Shown: positions 34,043-43,123 of the stretch, in pieces
Position numbering within the stretch: the first letter of the stretch is position 1
Layout of the letters: every line of letters begins with the position of its first letter
The notes under the pieces: model-generated
Seen by the model: only the letters and a program-made list of their open reading frames with translations
What the model was told of the DNA's origin: nothing
The model's database searches: none
Made by a program: the position numbers and the translations under genes
Assembly: GCF_030209475.1 (NCBI RefSeq)
Contig: NZ_JARVRW010000010.1
Span: 124,001 to 188,000 of the forward strand
Length of the DNA stretch: 64,000 bases
Source of the DNA: Microbacterium sp. lyk4-40-TSB-66
GTDB lineage: Bacteria > Actinomycetota > Actinomycetes > Actinomycetales > Microbacteriaceae
Direction: 5' to 3'

Positions 34043-34756
34043 ATGTTCTACTGGCTGATGAAGTACGTGGTCATCGGGCCCGTCATCAAGGCCGTCTTCC
34101 GCCCGTGGATGGTGGGGCGGCGCAACATCCCGGCCGAGGGGGCGGCGATCCTCGCCAGCAACCATCTGTCGTTCTCCGACTCGATCTTCCTGCCGCTCAT
34201 GATCGACCGCCGGATGGCGTTCCTCGCCAAGAGCGATTACTTCACCGGCAAGGGCATCAAGGGCTGGGCGACGAGGATGTTCTTCACCGCGACGGGTCAG
34301 CTGCCCATCGACCGGTCCGGCGGCAAGGCGTCGGAGGCTTCGCTCAACACGGGCCTCGGCGTGCTCGGTCGCGGTGAGCTCCTCGGCATCTATCCGGAGG
34401 GCACCCGCAGCCCCGACGGCACGCTCTACCGCGGCCGCACCGGGATCGCCCGAATGGCGCTCGAGGCGCGCGTGCCGGTCGTGCCCGTCGTCATGGTCGA
34501 CACCGGCGCCGTGATGCCGATCGGTCAGCGCCTGCCCCGGGTCGGGCGGGTCGGCATCGTCATCGGCGAACCGTTGGACTTCTCGCGGTTCGAGGGCATG
34601 GAGGGTGATCGTTACGTCCTGCGTTCGGTCACCGACGAGATCATGGTGGCGCTCCAGCGCCTCGGCGAGCAGCGTTACGAAGACGTCTACGCCTCGACCG
34701 TGAAGGACCGTCTGGCCACCGCGCAGGCGGCAAAGGCGCCGGCGTCCCGCCACTAG
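34043..34756 (+). CDS. plsC: 1-acylglycerol-3-phosphate acyltransferase
   Basis: 237-aa membrane-associated acyltransferase making phosphatidic acid. Block I is NHLSFSDSIF (the HxxxxD motif), block II GQLPIDRSGG, block III IYPEGTRSPDG and block IV VPVVPVVMVDTG. It begins 2 bp after the glucokinase stop. In mycobacteria the homologous gene (Rv2182c) also lies upstream of the aroG-pknL-dcw region, supporting conserved order. Confidence 0.92.
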   Translation: MFYWLMKYVVIGPVIKAVFRPWMVGRRNIPAEGAAILASNHLSFSDSIFLPLMIDRRMAFLAKSDYFTGKGIKGWATRMFFTATGQLPIDRSGGKASEASLNTGLGVLGRGELLGIYPEGTRSPDGTLYRGRTGIARMALEARVPVVPVVMVDTGAVMPIGQRLPRVGRVGIVIGEPLDFSRFEGMEGDRYVLRSVTDEIMVALQRLGEQRYEDVYASTVKDRLATAQAAKAPASRH

Positions 34757-34759
34757 ACT
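34754..34759 (+). promoter_or_regulatory. -10 box TAGACT for leaderless aroG transcript
   Basis: TAGACT overlaps the plsC stop codon (TAG) and is followed by TCAGGG and GTG 34766. Confidence 0.6.
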
Positions 34760-34765
34760 TCAGGG

Positions 34766-36103
34766 GTGAATCAGCAGCTCCACGACCTCGACCACTGGCG
34801 ATCCCTGCCCATCAAGCAGCAGCCCCAGTGGTATGACGAGGGCGCGGTGGCCGCGGCATCCGCAGAGCTGGCGACCCTCCCGCCGCTGGTCTTCGCCGGC
34901 GAGGTCGACAACCTCCGCGACCGTCTCGCGCGCGCCGCCGCAGGTCAAGCGTTCCTCCTGCAGGGCGGTGATTGCGCCGAGACGTTCGCCGGCGCGACCG
35001 CCGAGCAGATCCGCAACCGCATCAAGACGGTGCTCCAGATGGCGGTCGTGCTCACGTACGGCGCCTCGATGCCCGTGGTGAAGATGGGCCGCATGGCCGG
35101 GCAGTTCGCCAAGCCGCGCTCGAGCGACGTCGAGACGCGCGGCGACGTGACGTTGCCCGCCTACCGCGGCGACATCGTCAACGGCTACGACTTCACCGAG
35201 GCGTCGCGCCGGGCCGATCCCGCGCGACTGCTCAAGGGCTACCACACGGCGGCCTCGACCCTGAACCTCATCCGCGCCTTCACGCAGGGCGGGTTCGCCG
35301 ACCTCCGCGAAGTCCACAGCTGGAACAAGGGCTTCGCGAGCACGCCGGCCAACCAGGCCTACGAGGCGATGGCGACCGAGATCGACCGGGCCATCAAGTT
35401 CATGGAGGCCGCCGGCGCGAACTTCGACGAGCTGACCCGCGTGGAGTTCTACACCGGTCACGAGGGCCTGCTCATGGACTACGAGCGCCCCATGACGCGG
35501 ATCGACTCGCGCACGGGCCTCGCGTACAACACCTCGTCGCACTTCCAGTGGATCGGAGAGCGCACGCGCGAGCTCGACGGCGCGCACGTCGACTACTTCT
35601 CGAAGATCCGAAACCCCATCGGCGTCAAGCTCGGTCCCACGACCACGCCCGAGACGGCGCTCGCGCTCATCGACAAGCTCGACCCCGAGCGGGAGCCGGG
35701 CCGGTTGACGTTCATCACGCGCATGGGGGCCGGCAAGATCCGCGACGCCCTGCCGCCGCTCCTCGAGGCCGTCCGCGACTCGGGTGCCGTGCCCCTGTGG
35801 GTCACCGACCCGATGCACGGCAACGGGATCACCACGCCCACCGGCTACAAGACGCGTCGCTTCGACGACGTCGTCGACGAGGTGCGCGGGTTCTTCGAGG
35901 CGCACCGCTCGGTGGGGACGCACCCCGGCGGCATCCACGTCGAACTCACCGGTGACGATGTGACCGAGTGCCTGGGCGGCTCGGAGCAGATCGACGAGGC
36001 CACCCTCGCGACCCGCTACGAGAGCCTTTGCGACCCGCGCCTGAACCACCGCCAGAGCCTCGAGCTGGCCTTCCTCGTGGCCGAGGAGCTCGAGAAGCGC
36101 TGA
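34766..36103 (+). CDS. aroG: Class II DAHP synthase (3-deoxy-7-phosphoheptulonate synthase)
   Basis: 445-aa first enzyme of the shikimate pathway, condensing phosphoenolpyruvate and erythrose 4-phosphate. Recognised by the plant/actinobacterial class II sequence: WRSLPIKQQPQWYD at the start, LLQGGDCAETF (with the metal-binding Cys), VKMGRMAGQFAKPRS, LPAYRGDIVNGYDF, GHEGLLMDYE, NTSSHFQWIGERTR and the late VTDPMHGNG and PGGIHVELTG. Mycobacterial Rv2178c occupies the same position next to pknL. GTG 34766 is probably the first base of the message. Confidence 0.95.
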   Translation: MNQQLHDLDHWRSLPIKQQPQWYDEGAVAAASAELATLPPLVFAGEVDNLRDRLARAAAGQAFLLQGGDCAETFAGATAEQIRNRIKTVLQMAVVLTYGASMPVVKMGRMAGQFAKPRSSDVETRGDVTLPAYRGDIVNGYDFTEASRRADPARLLKGYHTAASTLNLIRAFTQGGFADLREVHSWNKGFASTPANQAYEAMATEIDRAIKFMEAAGANFDELTRVEFYTGHEGLLMDYERPMTRIDSRTGLAYNTSSHFQWIGERTRELDGAHVDYFSKIRNPIGVKLGPTTTPETALALIDKLDPEREPGRLTFITRMGAGKIRDALPPLLEAVRDSGAVPLWVTDPMHGNGITTPTGYKTRRFDDVVDEVRGFFEAHRSVGTHPGGIHVELTGDDVTECLGGSEQIDEATLATRYESLCDPRLNHRQSLELAFLVAEELEKR

Positions 36104-36122
36104 CCGGCGCCGCCGTCTCGCC

Positions 36123-36154
36123 GACGCCCCCGATCCGCTGCGGTCGGGGGCGTC
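36123..36154. terminator. Bidirectional hairpin between aroG and kinase genes
   Basis: Perfect 11-bp stem GACGCCCCCGA/TCGGGGGCGTC with a 10-nt loop between convergent genes. Confidence 0.8.
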
Positions 36155-36221
36155 GTCGTCCGAGCGGCAGCGCCCTCCACGGGCCGAGGGAGGCGCGCGA
36201 GCGGGGCCCCGACGGCGCCCG

Positions 36222-38171
36222 CTACAGCGTCGGCGTCAAGGTGATGGTGCTGCCCTTGGGGGCGGTCTCGCCCGCCTTGGGGTTCGTGGCCCGCACCTTG
36301 TAGATGTCCCAGTACGTGAAGCCGAGCGGCAGTGTGCCGTCGTCGATACCCGCGTTCACCTCGAACCCGAGTCCCTCCAGCGCCGTCACGGCTTCGCGGA
36401 TGGTCATGCCCACGACGTTCCCGGGGATCTCGACCGGCTCCGGCCCGATCGAGACGATCAGCGGCACGGTGTCACCGGGGCGCCAGTTGCCGTCGCCGTC
36501 GCGATCGCCGATGCCGATGACGATCCCGGACGCCACGCTGTCGCTGTACCGCTCCGAGATCGAGGTGGCGAGGCCGGCCTCGTCGAGCGTGCGCTCGGCG
36601 CGCGACTGCGATTCGCCCGAGACGTCGGGGAGGGGGCCGAGCGAGACGACGAGAGATGCCGCGTCGCCCTCGTAGACGGTGCAGCCGTCGGTGCAGCCGA
36701 TCGCGTCGCCGCCGGATCGCGGGATGACGGATGCCGCCAGCACGGTGCCGTCGCCGGCGTCCGAGAACTCCCTCGTCGGGTCGCCCATGCCGACGAACGC
36801 GGCCTCGAAGATGCCGTTGACCTCGTCGGCGCTCTTGCCGGCGAGGGCGGGGATCTGGTGCGTGGCGGGGCCGACGGAGACGAACACGGTCACGAGCGTG
36901 TCCTTGTCGAGTCGCTCGCCCGGTGCGGGGTCGGATCCCACCGTGGTGCCCGCGGGGATGTCTCGGTCGTTGACCTCCTGCGCCTGCGCGCGTAGCTGAT
37001 TGGTGGCCAGCAGCGTCTCGGCGTCGGCGAAACTCCGCTGGGACACGTCGGGGACGGCCACGAGCGAGCCCGGGCCCGAGCCGAAGTACCACCCGGTACC
37101 CGCCGCGCCGACGGCCAGCAGCAGCACGAGCACGAGCGTCCAGACGCCCCGGGTCGTCCGGCGGCGGGTGCGCGTGCGCAGGCGCGCGGCGTTGTCGGGC
37201 TCCTCGGTGGTGGCCACGGGCAGTGACGCGGTCTGGGGGAGCACCTTGGTGAGCTCGCGCGACTCGGCGGCGCTGGCGGCCCCGGTGGTGCCCACGGCGA
37301 CCGCCCGTGCGACCTGGGGAGCGAGCCCCAGTTCTTTCTCGACCGCGCGCAGGCGCTCCAGCATCGTGCCGGCGTCGAGCGGGCGGTCATCGGGCCGCCG
37401 CTCGGTGGCCCAGAGCACGAGCTCGTCGAGCTGTTCGGGCACCGACGGGTTCTTCACGCTCGGGCGGGGGACCGAGTCGGTCGCGTGCTGATACGCGATC
37501 TGCATGGGCTGCTCGCCCTTGTAGGGCTGCTCGCCGGTGAGCATCTCGTAGAGCATGATGCCGAGCGAGTAGATGTCGCTGCGGGCGTCGGCGGTGCCGC
37601 GGGTGACGAGTTCGGGCGCGAGGTAGGCGATGGTGCCCATGAGTTGCGCGCCGCTGGCGGTGTTCGCGGTCGTCGCCCGGGCGAGGCCGAAGTCGCCGAT
37701 CTTGATACGGCCGTCCTCGGCGAGCAGCACGTTCTCGGGTTTCACGTCGCGGTGCACGATGCCGGCGCGGTGGGCGGCGGAGAGCCCCGACAGGATGGCA
37801 TCCATGATCGTCAGGGTCTGATCGATGGTGAGACGTCGGTGCTCGCGCAGGAGTTCGCGCAGCGTGATGCCGGGGAGGTACTCCATGACCAGGTAGGCCA
37901 TCTCGCCGTCCTGGCCCTGGTCGAACACGTTCACCACGTGCGGATCGCTCAGGCGCGCGGCAGAGCGGGCCTCCTGGATGAACCGGCTCTGGAAGACGGT
38001 GTCGTCACTGAGGTGGCCGTGCATGACCTTCAGCGCCACCCGACGCTCGAGTCGCAGGTCGGTGGCGACGTACACGGTCGCCATGCCGCCGCGCGCGATG
38101 CGCGCGCGCACCCGATATCGGCCGTCGACGAGACGGCCGATCAGCGGGTCTGCCTGCTGACTCGTGCTCAC
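36222..38171 (-). CDS. PASTA-domain Ser/Thr protein kinase (PknL position)
   Basis: 649-aa transmembrane kinase. Kinase domain ~18-290: glycine loop ARGGMATVY, Lys48, catalytic Asp142 in GIVHRDVKPEN, Asp160 in GDFGLA, activation loop GTIAYLAPEL. A juxtamembrane linker is followed by one helix (about 345-365, WTLVLVLLLAVGAAGTGWYF) and four extracellular PASTA-like repeats (from VAVPDVSQRSFADAETLLA) thought to sense muropeptides or lipid II. Its place next to the Rv2175c homologue and the dcw cluster corresponds to mycobacterial pknL, although M. tuberculosis PknL lacks PASTA units. Probable targets include the neighbouring Rv2175c-like protein and GarA. Confidence 0.93.
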   Translation of the reverse strand: MSTSQQADPLIGRLVDGRYRVRARIARGGMATVYVATDLRLERRVALKVMHGHLSDDTVFQSRFIQEARSAARLSDPHVVNVFDQGQDGEMAYLVMEYLPGITLRELLREHRRLTIDQTLTIMDAILSGLSAAHRAGIVHRDVKPENVLLAEDGRIKIGDFGLARATTANTASGAQLMGTIAYLAPELVTRGTADARSDIYSLGIMLYEMLTGEQPYKGEQPMQIAYQHATDSVPRPSVKNPSVPEQLDELVLWATERRPDDRPLDAGTMLERLRAVEKELGLAPQVARAVAVGTTGAASAAESRELTKVLPQTASLPVATTEEPDNAARLRTRTRRRTTRGVWTLVLVLLLAVGAAGTGWYFGSGPGSLVAVPDVSQRSFADAETLLATNQLRAQAQEVNDRDIPAGTTVGSDPAPGERLDKDTLVTVFVSVGPATHQIPALAGKSADEVNGIFEAAFVGMGDPTREFSDAGDGTVLAASVIPRSGGDAIGCTDGCTVYEGDAASLVVSLGPLPDVSGESQSRAERTLDEAGLATSISERYSDSVASGIVIGIGDRDGDGNWRPGDTVPLIVSIGPEPVEIPGNVVGMTIREAVTALEGLGFEVNAGIDDGTLPLGFTYWDIYKVRATNPKAGETAPKGSTITLTPTL

Positions 38172-38231
38172 GTGTCGAGTCTACGGAGCGGCCCCTGTGA
38201 GCCCGGGCAACGGCTCACCGTGGGCCGCGAC

Positions 38232-39227
38232 TCAGCCCAGGACCGCGAGCCACGTGGTCGCGGGTTGCTCCCACTGCGCGTACCGGTCGGGGTAGGCCGA
38301 GATCTGCACGGCCTGCGCGGCATCGGCGTAGGGCATCTGCTCCCAGCCGGGGATGTCGAGCAGCCCCCGCGTCGCGTAGCCGTTGGGGTCGGACGGGCCG
38401 CCGTAGAACACGCGCGTCGCGCGGTCGGGGTCGCGGATCTGCTCGGGCGTGCCCCAGCCCATGCTCGGACGCTGCTGGAAGAGACCGAGCGAGTCGCGGT
38501 CACCCCAGTCGAGGTTGCGCAGCCACGACTCCTGCATCGCGGTGCCGAGGGCGATCCGGATGCCGTGGTCGGAGACGCCGAGTTCCCGTCCGATGCGGAT
38601 GATCAACCGGGCGTTGTCGGACTGCTCGGCGTCGAGGCCGGGGGCGGTGACCGCGGCGACGGCGGCCGGAGCTGCGGCGGGAGCACCGGAGGGGATCTGC
38701 AGCACGTCGCCGGGGTAGATGATCGAGGCGCGGGTGAGGCCGTTCGCGCTGAGGACCGCGTCGAGCGACACGCCGTTGGCGCCGGCGATCGCCGAGATGG
38801 TGTCGCCGGGCTGCACCTCGTGCGTCACCGCCGCGGGCGCCGGGGCCGGGGCGGGAGCGGGTGCGGGCGGGGCGGGAGCGGCGGGCGCGCCGCCCAGGAC
38901 GAGCACCTGGCCGGGCCGGATGACGCTGTCGGGGCCGAGTCCGTTCGCCGCCTGCACCGAGGCGACGTCGGTGCCGTTCGCGCGGGCGATGGCCCACACG
39001 GTGTCACCGGGTTGCACGGTGTAGGTGACGGCACCGGTCGCGGCGGTGAGCACCGGGAGCATCTTCAGCGGTGCGGTCGGCAGGGAGCTCAGGGGCGGAG
39101 CGGGGGGTGCCGCGTGCGCCGCGCCCTCTCCGGCGAGGCTGAGGGCGATGGTGCCCGCCACGGCGGCGGGCCAGGCCGCGACCACGCGTCGGGTCGTCGG
39201 CGGAGCGGGAAGGGGGAGTCGTCGCAT
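38232..39227 (-). CDS. Secreted LysM peptidoglycan hydrolase-like protein
   Basis: 331-aa exported protein: signal peptide (about 1-45, ending AHAAPP), two LysM cell-wall-binding modules (YTVQPGDTVWAIARANG and HEVQPGDTISAIAGANG), a Pro/Ala linker between them, and a C-terminal lysozyme/transglycosylase-like domain with Glu in ALGTAMQESWLRNLDW and the SLGLFQQRPSMGWG glutamine-rich motif. It likely binds and may cleave peptidoglycan. The chosen ATG lacks a ribosome site; GTG 39263 is the alternative. It lies between the kinase gene (60 bp downstream, same strand) and the divergent Rv2175c homologue. Confidence 0.85.
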   Translation of the reverse strand: MRRLPLPAPPTTRRVVAAWPAAVAGTIALSLAGEGAAHAAPPAPPLSSLPTAPLKMLPVLTAATGAVTYTVQPGDTVWAIARANGTDVASVQAANGLGPDSVIRPGQVLVLGGAPAAPAPPAPAPAPAPAPAAVTHEVQPGDTISAIAGANGVSLDAVLSANGLTRASIIYPGDVLQIPSGAPAAAPAAVAAVTAPGLDAEQSDNARLIIRIGRELGVSDHGIRIALGTAMQESWLRNLDWGDRDSLGLFQQRPSMGWGTPEQIRDPDRATRVFYGGPSDPNGYATRGLLDIPGWEQMPYADAAQAVQISAYPDRYAQWEQPATTWLAVLG

Positions 39228-39364
39228 GGTGGGGGGATTTCCGTTCGTCAGACTGCCCGCCACGCTCGCATGCCGCGATACGGATGTCAACGTGTGAGGC
39301 GCATGTGACACGTGTGACAGACGTGACGGATGCCTTGCCGCGGCGTCCCGTGGGCGGAGGGTGA

Positions 39365-39370
39365 GATAGT
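39365..39370 (+). promoter_or_regulatory. -10-like box GATAGT for leaderless transcript
   Basis: GATAGT ends 6 nt before GTG 39377; it differs from TANNNT at the first base. Confidence 0.45.
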
Positions 39371-39376
39371 TGCACC

Positions 39377-39721
39377 GTGACCGAGACGACCCGTTACGAA
39401 ACCGACTGGCTGACGATCCCCGACCTCGTGGAGCTCCTCGACGAGCCCCTCGGCCGCGTGCGTCGATTCATCGACGAGGACTACCTCGTCGGATCCCGCC
39501 GTGACGGTGTGTTCAAGGTGCCCGCGGCGTTCCTCGCCGAGGGTCGGCCGCTGCCGGCGCTGCGCGGGACGATCATCGTGCTGCACGACGTCGGGTTCGA
39601 CCCCGACGAGACCATCGACTGGTTGCTCACGCCGGAGCCGACCATCGGCGTGGCTCCCATCGAGGCACTGCGCGCGGGTCGCAAGAGCGAGGTACGCCGG
39701 GTCGCCGCGACTCTGGCCTGA
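39377..39721 (+). CDS. Rv2175c-family DNA-binding protein
   Basis: 114-aa winged-helix protein. DWLTIPDLVELLDEPLGRVR forms the HTH, followed by FIDEDYLVGSRRDGVFKVPA and GTIIVLHDVGFDPDETIDWL. In M. tuberculosis Rv2175c is a DNA-binding substrate of the adjacent kinase PknL (established). Here the PASTA kinase is separated from it by the LysM gene on the opposite strand. Thr residues at the N-terminus (TETTRYETDW) are possible phosphosites (inference). Confidence 0.9.
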   Translation: MTETTRYETDWLTIPDLVELLDEPLGRVRRFIDEDYLVGSRRDGVFKVPAAFLAEGRPLPALRGTIIVLHDVGFDPDETIDWLLTPEPTIGVAPIEALRAGRKSEVRRVAATLA

Positions 39722-39787
39722 GTCGTCGCGGCTCGCGAGCCGGCCAGGCGAGCGGTGCGTCGAGGTATCGGAGCCGGTGGCGTCCGT

Positions 39788-40867
39788 TCAGGCCGCGCGA
39801 TCGGTGGCCGCCCGGGCGAGCGCCCGGAGCTCCTCCACCGCATCGGCCCGCAGCGGCGCCTCGGTCAGCGCGAGGTCGGCCCGACGGGCGTAGTGGGCGA
39901 TGAGCTCCTCGGTGCGGGCGAGCGCGCCGCTGTCGACGATGGTGCGCTGGAGGATGCCGATCTGCTCGGCATCCAGAGCCGGGTCGCCCAGCCGCCGGTC
40001 GATCGCCTGACGCTCCTGCGGTGAGACGGCTTCGCGGGCGTAGGCCACCAGCACGGTGCGTTTGCCCTCGCGCAGGTCGTCGCCCACGGGCTTGCCCGTC
40101 ACGGCGGTGTCGCCGAAGACGCCCAGAACGTCGTCGCGCAGCTGGAACGCCATGCCCACGTCGTGGCCGAAGCGACCGAGCGCGTCGCTCTGCGCGTGGG
40201 CGGCGCCGCCGAGCGCCGCACCGATCTGCAGGGGCTGCTGGATGCTGTAGCGCGCCGACTTGTACGACGCCACCCGCAGCGCCCGCTCGGCGTGCGTGTC
40301 GTCGGGGTGGACGGTGTACGCGGACTCCTCCGCGACGTCGAGGAACTGACCGATGGTCACGTCGCGGCGCATCTGCGCGTACGCCCGTCGGGTCGCGTCG
40401 GCGGTGGGGGAGCCGCGCAGGCCCTCCTCGAGCAGGTCGTCACTCCAGGCGACCAGCAGGTCGCCGAGCAGGATCGCACCCGACCGCCCGAACGTGTCGG
40501 CGTCGCCCGTCCACCCCGACTCGCGGTGCGCGCTCTGCAGGGCGCGGTGCGCTGCGGGTTGTCCGCGACGGGTGTCGGAATTGTCGACGAGGTCGTCGTG
40601 CACGAGGGCGGCCGCGTGGAAGATCTCGAGCGAGGTGGCGACGGCCAGGGCGGCGTCGTCGAAGCCGGTCGGGGACGGGCGTACGGCCCCCCACCCGGTG
40701 AGGCAGAAACGCGCGCGCAGACGTTTTCCGCCGCGGAGCGCGGAGGCGCCGGAACGCGTGAGCATCTCGGCCTCGGGACCGAGAGCGGCGGCGTACAATA
40801 GCTGTTCGGTGAGGAAGTTGTCGAGTCGCTGGGAAACAGCTTCGATCGGTTCCGGCGAGGTCGGCAC
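39788..40867 (-). CDS. Polyprenyl (geranylgeranyl-type) diphosphate synthase
   Basis: 359-aa trans-prenyltransferase that extends allylic diphosphates with isopentenyl diphosphate. The first Asp-rich motif is LVHDDLVDNSDTRRG (conserved DDxxD reading DDLVD) and the second QLRDDVLGVFGD, with GKRLRARFCLTGWG upstream and KRTVLVAYA after. Small residues (AA) just before the first motif fit a C20 or longer product. It matches idsA2 (Rv2173) in the syntenic mycobacterial region. The GTG start is preceded by TAGGCT at 6 nt. Confidence 0.92.
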   Translation of the reverse strand: MPTSPEPIEAVSQRLDNFLTEQLLYAAALGPEAEMLTRSGASALRGGKRLRARFCLTGWGAVRPSPTGFDDAALAVATSLEIFHAAALVHDDLVDNSDTRRGQPAAHRALQSAHRESGWTGDADTFGRSGAILLGDLLVAWSDDLLEEGLRGSPTADATRRAYAQMRRDVTIGQFLDVAEESAYTVHPDDTHAERALRVASYKSARYSIQQPLQIGAALGGAAHAQSDALGRFGHDVGMAFQLRDDVLGVFGDTAVTGKPVGDDLREGKRTVLVAYAREAVSPQERQAIDRRLGDPALDAEQIGILQRTIVDSGALARTEELIAHYARRADLALTEAPLRADAVEELRALARAATDRAA

Positions 40868-40873
40868 GGGCCT

Positions 40874-40879
40874 AGCCTA
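40874..40879 (-). promoter_or_regulatory. -10 box TAGGCT for leaderless transcript
   Basis: On the reverse strand TAGGCT, AGGCCC, then GTG 40867. A divergent TAGAAT (40897-40902) on the + strand is the likely -10 box of the DUF3040 gene. Confidence 0.6.
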
Positions 40880-40931
40880 GTGATCCTCGCCCCACGTAGA
40901 ATCGACCACACCGAAGAATAGAGGGGGATGC

Positions 40932-41327
40932 ATGCCACTCTCCGAACAGGAGCAGCGTCTGCTGGATGAGATGGAGCGCCATCTCATGAGTAACGACACG
41001 GACGTCGTCACTGCCCCCAGTCGCGCCCTGAGCTACCGCAACATCGTCCTCGGCTCGATCCTGGTGCTCGCCGGGCTCGGCGCTTTGGTGGTGGGCGTGT
41101 CGATCGGCTTCAATACGGGCTTCCTCGGCATCGCGATCGGTGTGCTCGGCTTCCTCCTGATGGTGGGCGGCGTGATCTTCGCGGTGACCCCGACCCGCGG
41201 TTCGGTCGCCGCGGCCCCCCCCGCGGGAGCATCCGGCGCCGCCAAGCCCCACGGCGCACGAGGCTCGGGTTCGTCGTTCATGGACCGCATGAACGAGCGG
41301 TGGGACCGCCGCCACGAGGGGCAGTAA
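40932..41327 (+). CDS. DUF3040 membrane protein
   Basis: 131 aa. N-terminal PLSEQEQRLLDEMERHL is the DUF3040 hallmark, followed by two transmembrane helices (about 36-60 and 64-86) and a disordered basic tail ending DRMNERWDRRHEGQ. This family almost always sits directly upstream of mraZ in actinobacteria, but its role is unknown. An AGAGGGGG ribosome site precedes the ATG, and a strong terminator follows the gene. Confidence 0.93.
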   Translation: MPLSEQEQRLLDEMERHLMSNDTDVVTAPSRALSYRNIVLGSILVLAGLGALVVGVSIGFNTGFLGIAIGVLGFLLMVGGVIFAVTPTRGSVAAAPPAGASGAAKPHGARGSGSSFMDRMNERWDRRHEGQ

Positions 41328-41344
41328 CCCTCCACAGTTTTCGT

Positions 41345-41374
41345 GAAGCACCGGCTCTTCGGAGCCGGTGCTTC
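41345..41374 (+). terminator. Strong terminator before mraZ promoter region
   Basis: Perfect 13-bp stem GAAGCACCGGCTC/GAGCCGGTGCTTC with TTCG tetraloop followed by TTCG. The rest of the 300-bp gap (41375-41574) shows no gene. Confidence 0.88.
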
Positions 41375-41574
41375 TTCGTGCGCCCGGGGAGTGGCATCCG
41401 ATGTCGCGCCCTTGCGGGCAGGATCCCTCCTTTTTCCTCCACGCGCGGCCTCGCGCTGCCGTCGACTGCGCCGAGAACCGCGTCGTTCCGGGCATCTTGC
41501 GCGCCGCAGCGAGGAGCAGCCGGCACCGTACACGCCGCCGATCCTCCACGGAAGATCCAGCTTTCGATAGCTAA

Positions 41575-41600
41575 GTGGAGGCCAGTGGAGTAAAGTGGAG
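41575..41600 (+). promoter_or_regulatory. Triple MraZ box
   Basis: GTGGAG occurs at 41575, 41585 and 41595, exactly 10 bp apart, 39 bp before the mraZ start. MraZ proteins bind closely spaced direct repeats in front of their own gene, so this is the expected autoregulatory operator of the dcw operon. Confidence 0.8.
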
Positions 41601-41638
41601 AAAACTTCGCAGGCCGGACGAAGGGGGTGGACGCCCGA

Positions 41639-42070
41639 ATGCTGCTCGGCACGCACACTCCCAAGCTCGATGACAAGGGGCGCGTCATCCTGCCCGCGAA
41701 GTTCCGCGACGATCTCGGCGCCGGAGTGGTGATCACCCGGGGGCAGGACCGATGCCTCTACGTGTTCAGCACCGAGGAGTTCGAGCGCGTGCACGAGCGG
41801 ATCCGCGAGGCTCCGCTCAGCAACAAGCAGGCCCGCGACTTCCTGCGCATGTTCCTCTCGGGGGCCAGCGCCGAGAAGCCCGACAGTCAGAACCGCATCA
41901 CCGTCCCCCCGGCCCTGCGCAGCTACGCCGGTCTCGGTCGCGAGCTCGTGGTCACCGGCGTCGGCGCCCATGCCGAGATCTGGGACGCCGAGGCCTGGAA
42001 CGCCTACGCCGAGAGCAACGAAGACACGTACGCCGAGATGGAGCAGGAGGTGATCCCGGGATTGTTCTGA
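41639..42070 (+). CDS. mraZ: Transcriptional regulator MraZ
   Basis: 143-aa double AbrB-like (SpoVT) protein; [20 protein letters not shown] and a second half with [18 protein letters not shown] carry the two DxxGR/NRI-type motifs. It forms a ring and represses or tunes the dcw operon by binding the repeats upstream. I chose ATG 41639 (usual MraZ start and length); GTG 41627 would add four residues. Confidence 0.95.
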   Translation: MLLGTHTPKLDDKGRVILPAKFRDDLGAGVVITRGQDRCLYVFSTEEFERVHERIREAPLSNKQARDFLRMFLSGASAEKPDSQNRITVPPALRSYAGLGRELVVTGVGAHAEIWDAEAWNAYAESNEDTYAEMEQEVIPGLF

Positions 42071-42169
42071 CCCTCCGGCTGTGATTCCCAGCCGCACGCC
42101 CTGACGCACTTCCCCGGCGCCAGGTCGATGCGGATGGGGATCAGAGCCGAAGGATCGGACCCCGTCATC

Positions 42170-43123
42170 ATGGACATCCGCGACATCCACACCCCCGTCC
42201 TGCTCGAGCGTTGCGCCGAGCTGCTCGGGCCCGCGCTGCGAAAGCCCGGCGCCGTGTTCGTCGACGGCACGCTCGGCATGGGAGGTCACTCCGAGGCCTT
42301 CCTCGAGCGCTTCCCCGAGGCCCGCCTCATCGGCCTCGACCGCGACACCGACGCCCTGCGCATCGCGGGGGAGCGGCTCGCGCGTTTCGGCGACCGCGTG
42401 ACCCTCGTGCACACCGTCTACGACGGGATCGCCGAGGCCGTGGCCTCCGCCGGCGTCGACAAGGTCGACGGCATCCTGTTCGACCTCGGGGTGTCCTCGC
42501 TTCAGCTCGACGAGGCCTCCCGCGGTTTCGCCTACGCGCAGGACGCCCCCCTCGACATGCGCATGGACCAGACCACCGGCGTCACCGCCGCCCAGGTGCT
42601 CGCCACGTACGGCGAGGGCGACCTGCGCCGGATCTTCGAGCGCTACGGCGAAGAGAAGCTCGCCGGGCGCTATGCCCGCGCGATCATCGCGGCCCGGGCG
42701 GCGGCGCCGCTGGAGCGCTCGGCCGAGCTCGTCGCGGTGCTGCAGGCGGCGACGCCGGCCGCCGTGCTGCGCGAGCGTCACCCGGCCAAGCGCGTCTTCC
42801 AGGCCCTGCGCATCGAGGTCAACGCCGAGCTGTCGGTGCTCGAGCGCACGATCCCCGCCGCCCTCGGTGTGCTGGGCGTCGGCGGACGCATCGTCGTGCT
42901 GTCATACCAGTCGCTGGAGGACCGTCTGGTCAAGCGCGTGTTCGCGGCGGCGTCCACCTCGACCGCTCCTCGGGGACTGCCCGTGGAGCTGCCCGAGCAC
43001 GCGCCGACGTTCCGGCTGCTCGTGCGCGGCGCCGAGCTCGCGAGCGACGAAGAGCGCGCGACCAACCCCCGTGCCACCCCCGTGCGACTGCGCGCGGCCG
43101 AGAGGATCCAGGAGGACGTATGA
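42170..43123 (+). CDS. rsmH: 16S rRNA (cytosine(1402)-N4)-methyltransferase
   Basis: 317-aa SAM-dependent enzyme modifying C1402 of 16S rRNA. Motifs: HTPVLLERC at the N-terminus, [19 protein letters not shown] (SAM site), [41 protein letters not shown] and [16 protein letters not shown] 42170 gives the usual start and length; ATGs at 42128 and 42134 are alternatives with somewhat nearer purine-rich sequence. The stop overlaps the next ATG (ATGA). Confidence 0.93.
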   Translation: MDIRDIHTPVLLERCAELLGPALRKPGAVFVDGTLGMGGHSEAFLERFPEARLIGLDRDTDALRIAGERLARFGDRVTLVHTVYDGIAEAVASAGVDKVDGILFDLGVSSLQLDEASRGFAYAQDAPLDMRMDQTTGVTAAQVLATYGEGDLRRIFERYGEEKLAGRYARAIIAARAAAPLERSAELVAVLQAATPAAVLRERHPAKRVFQALRIEVNAELSVLERTIPAALGVLGVGGRIVVLSYQSLEDRLVKRVFAAASTSTAPRGLPVELPEHAPTFRLLVRGAELASDEERATNPRATPVRLRAAERIQEDV

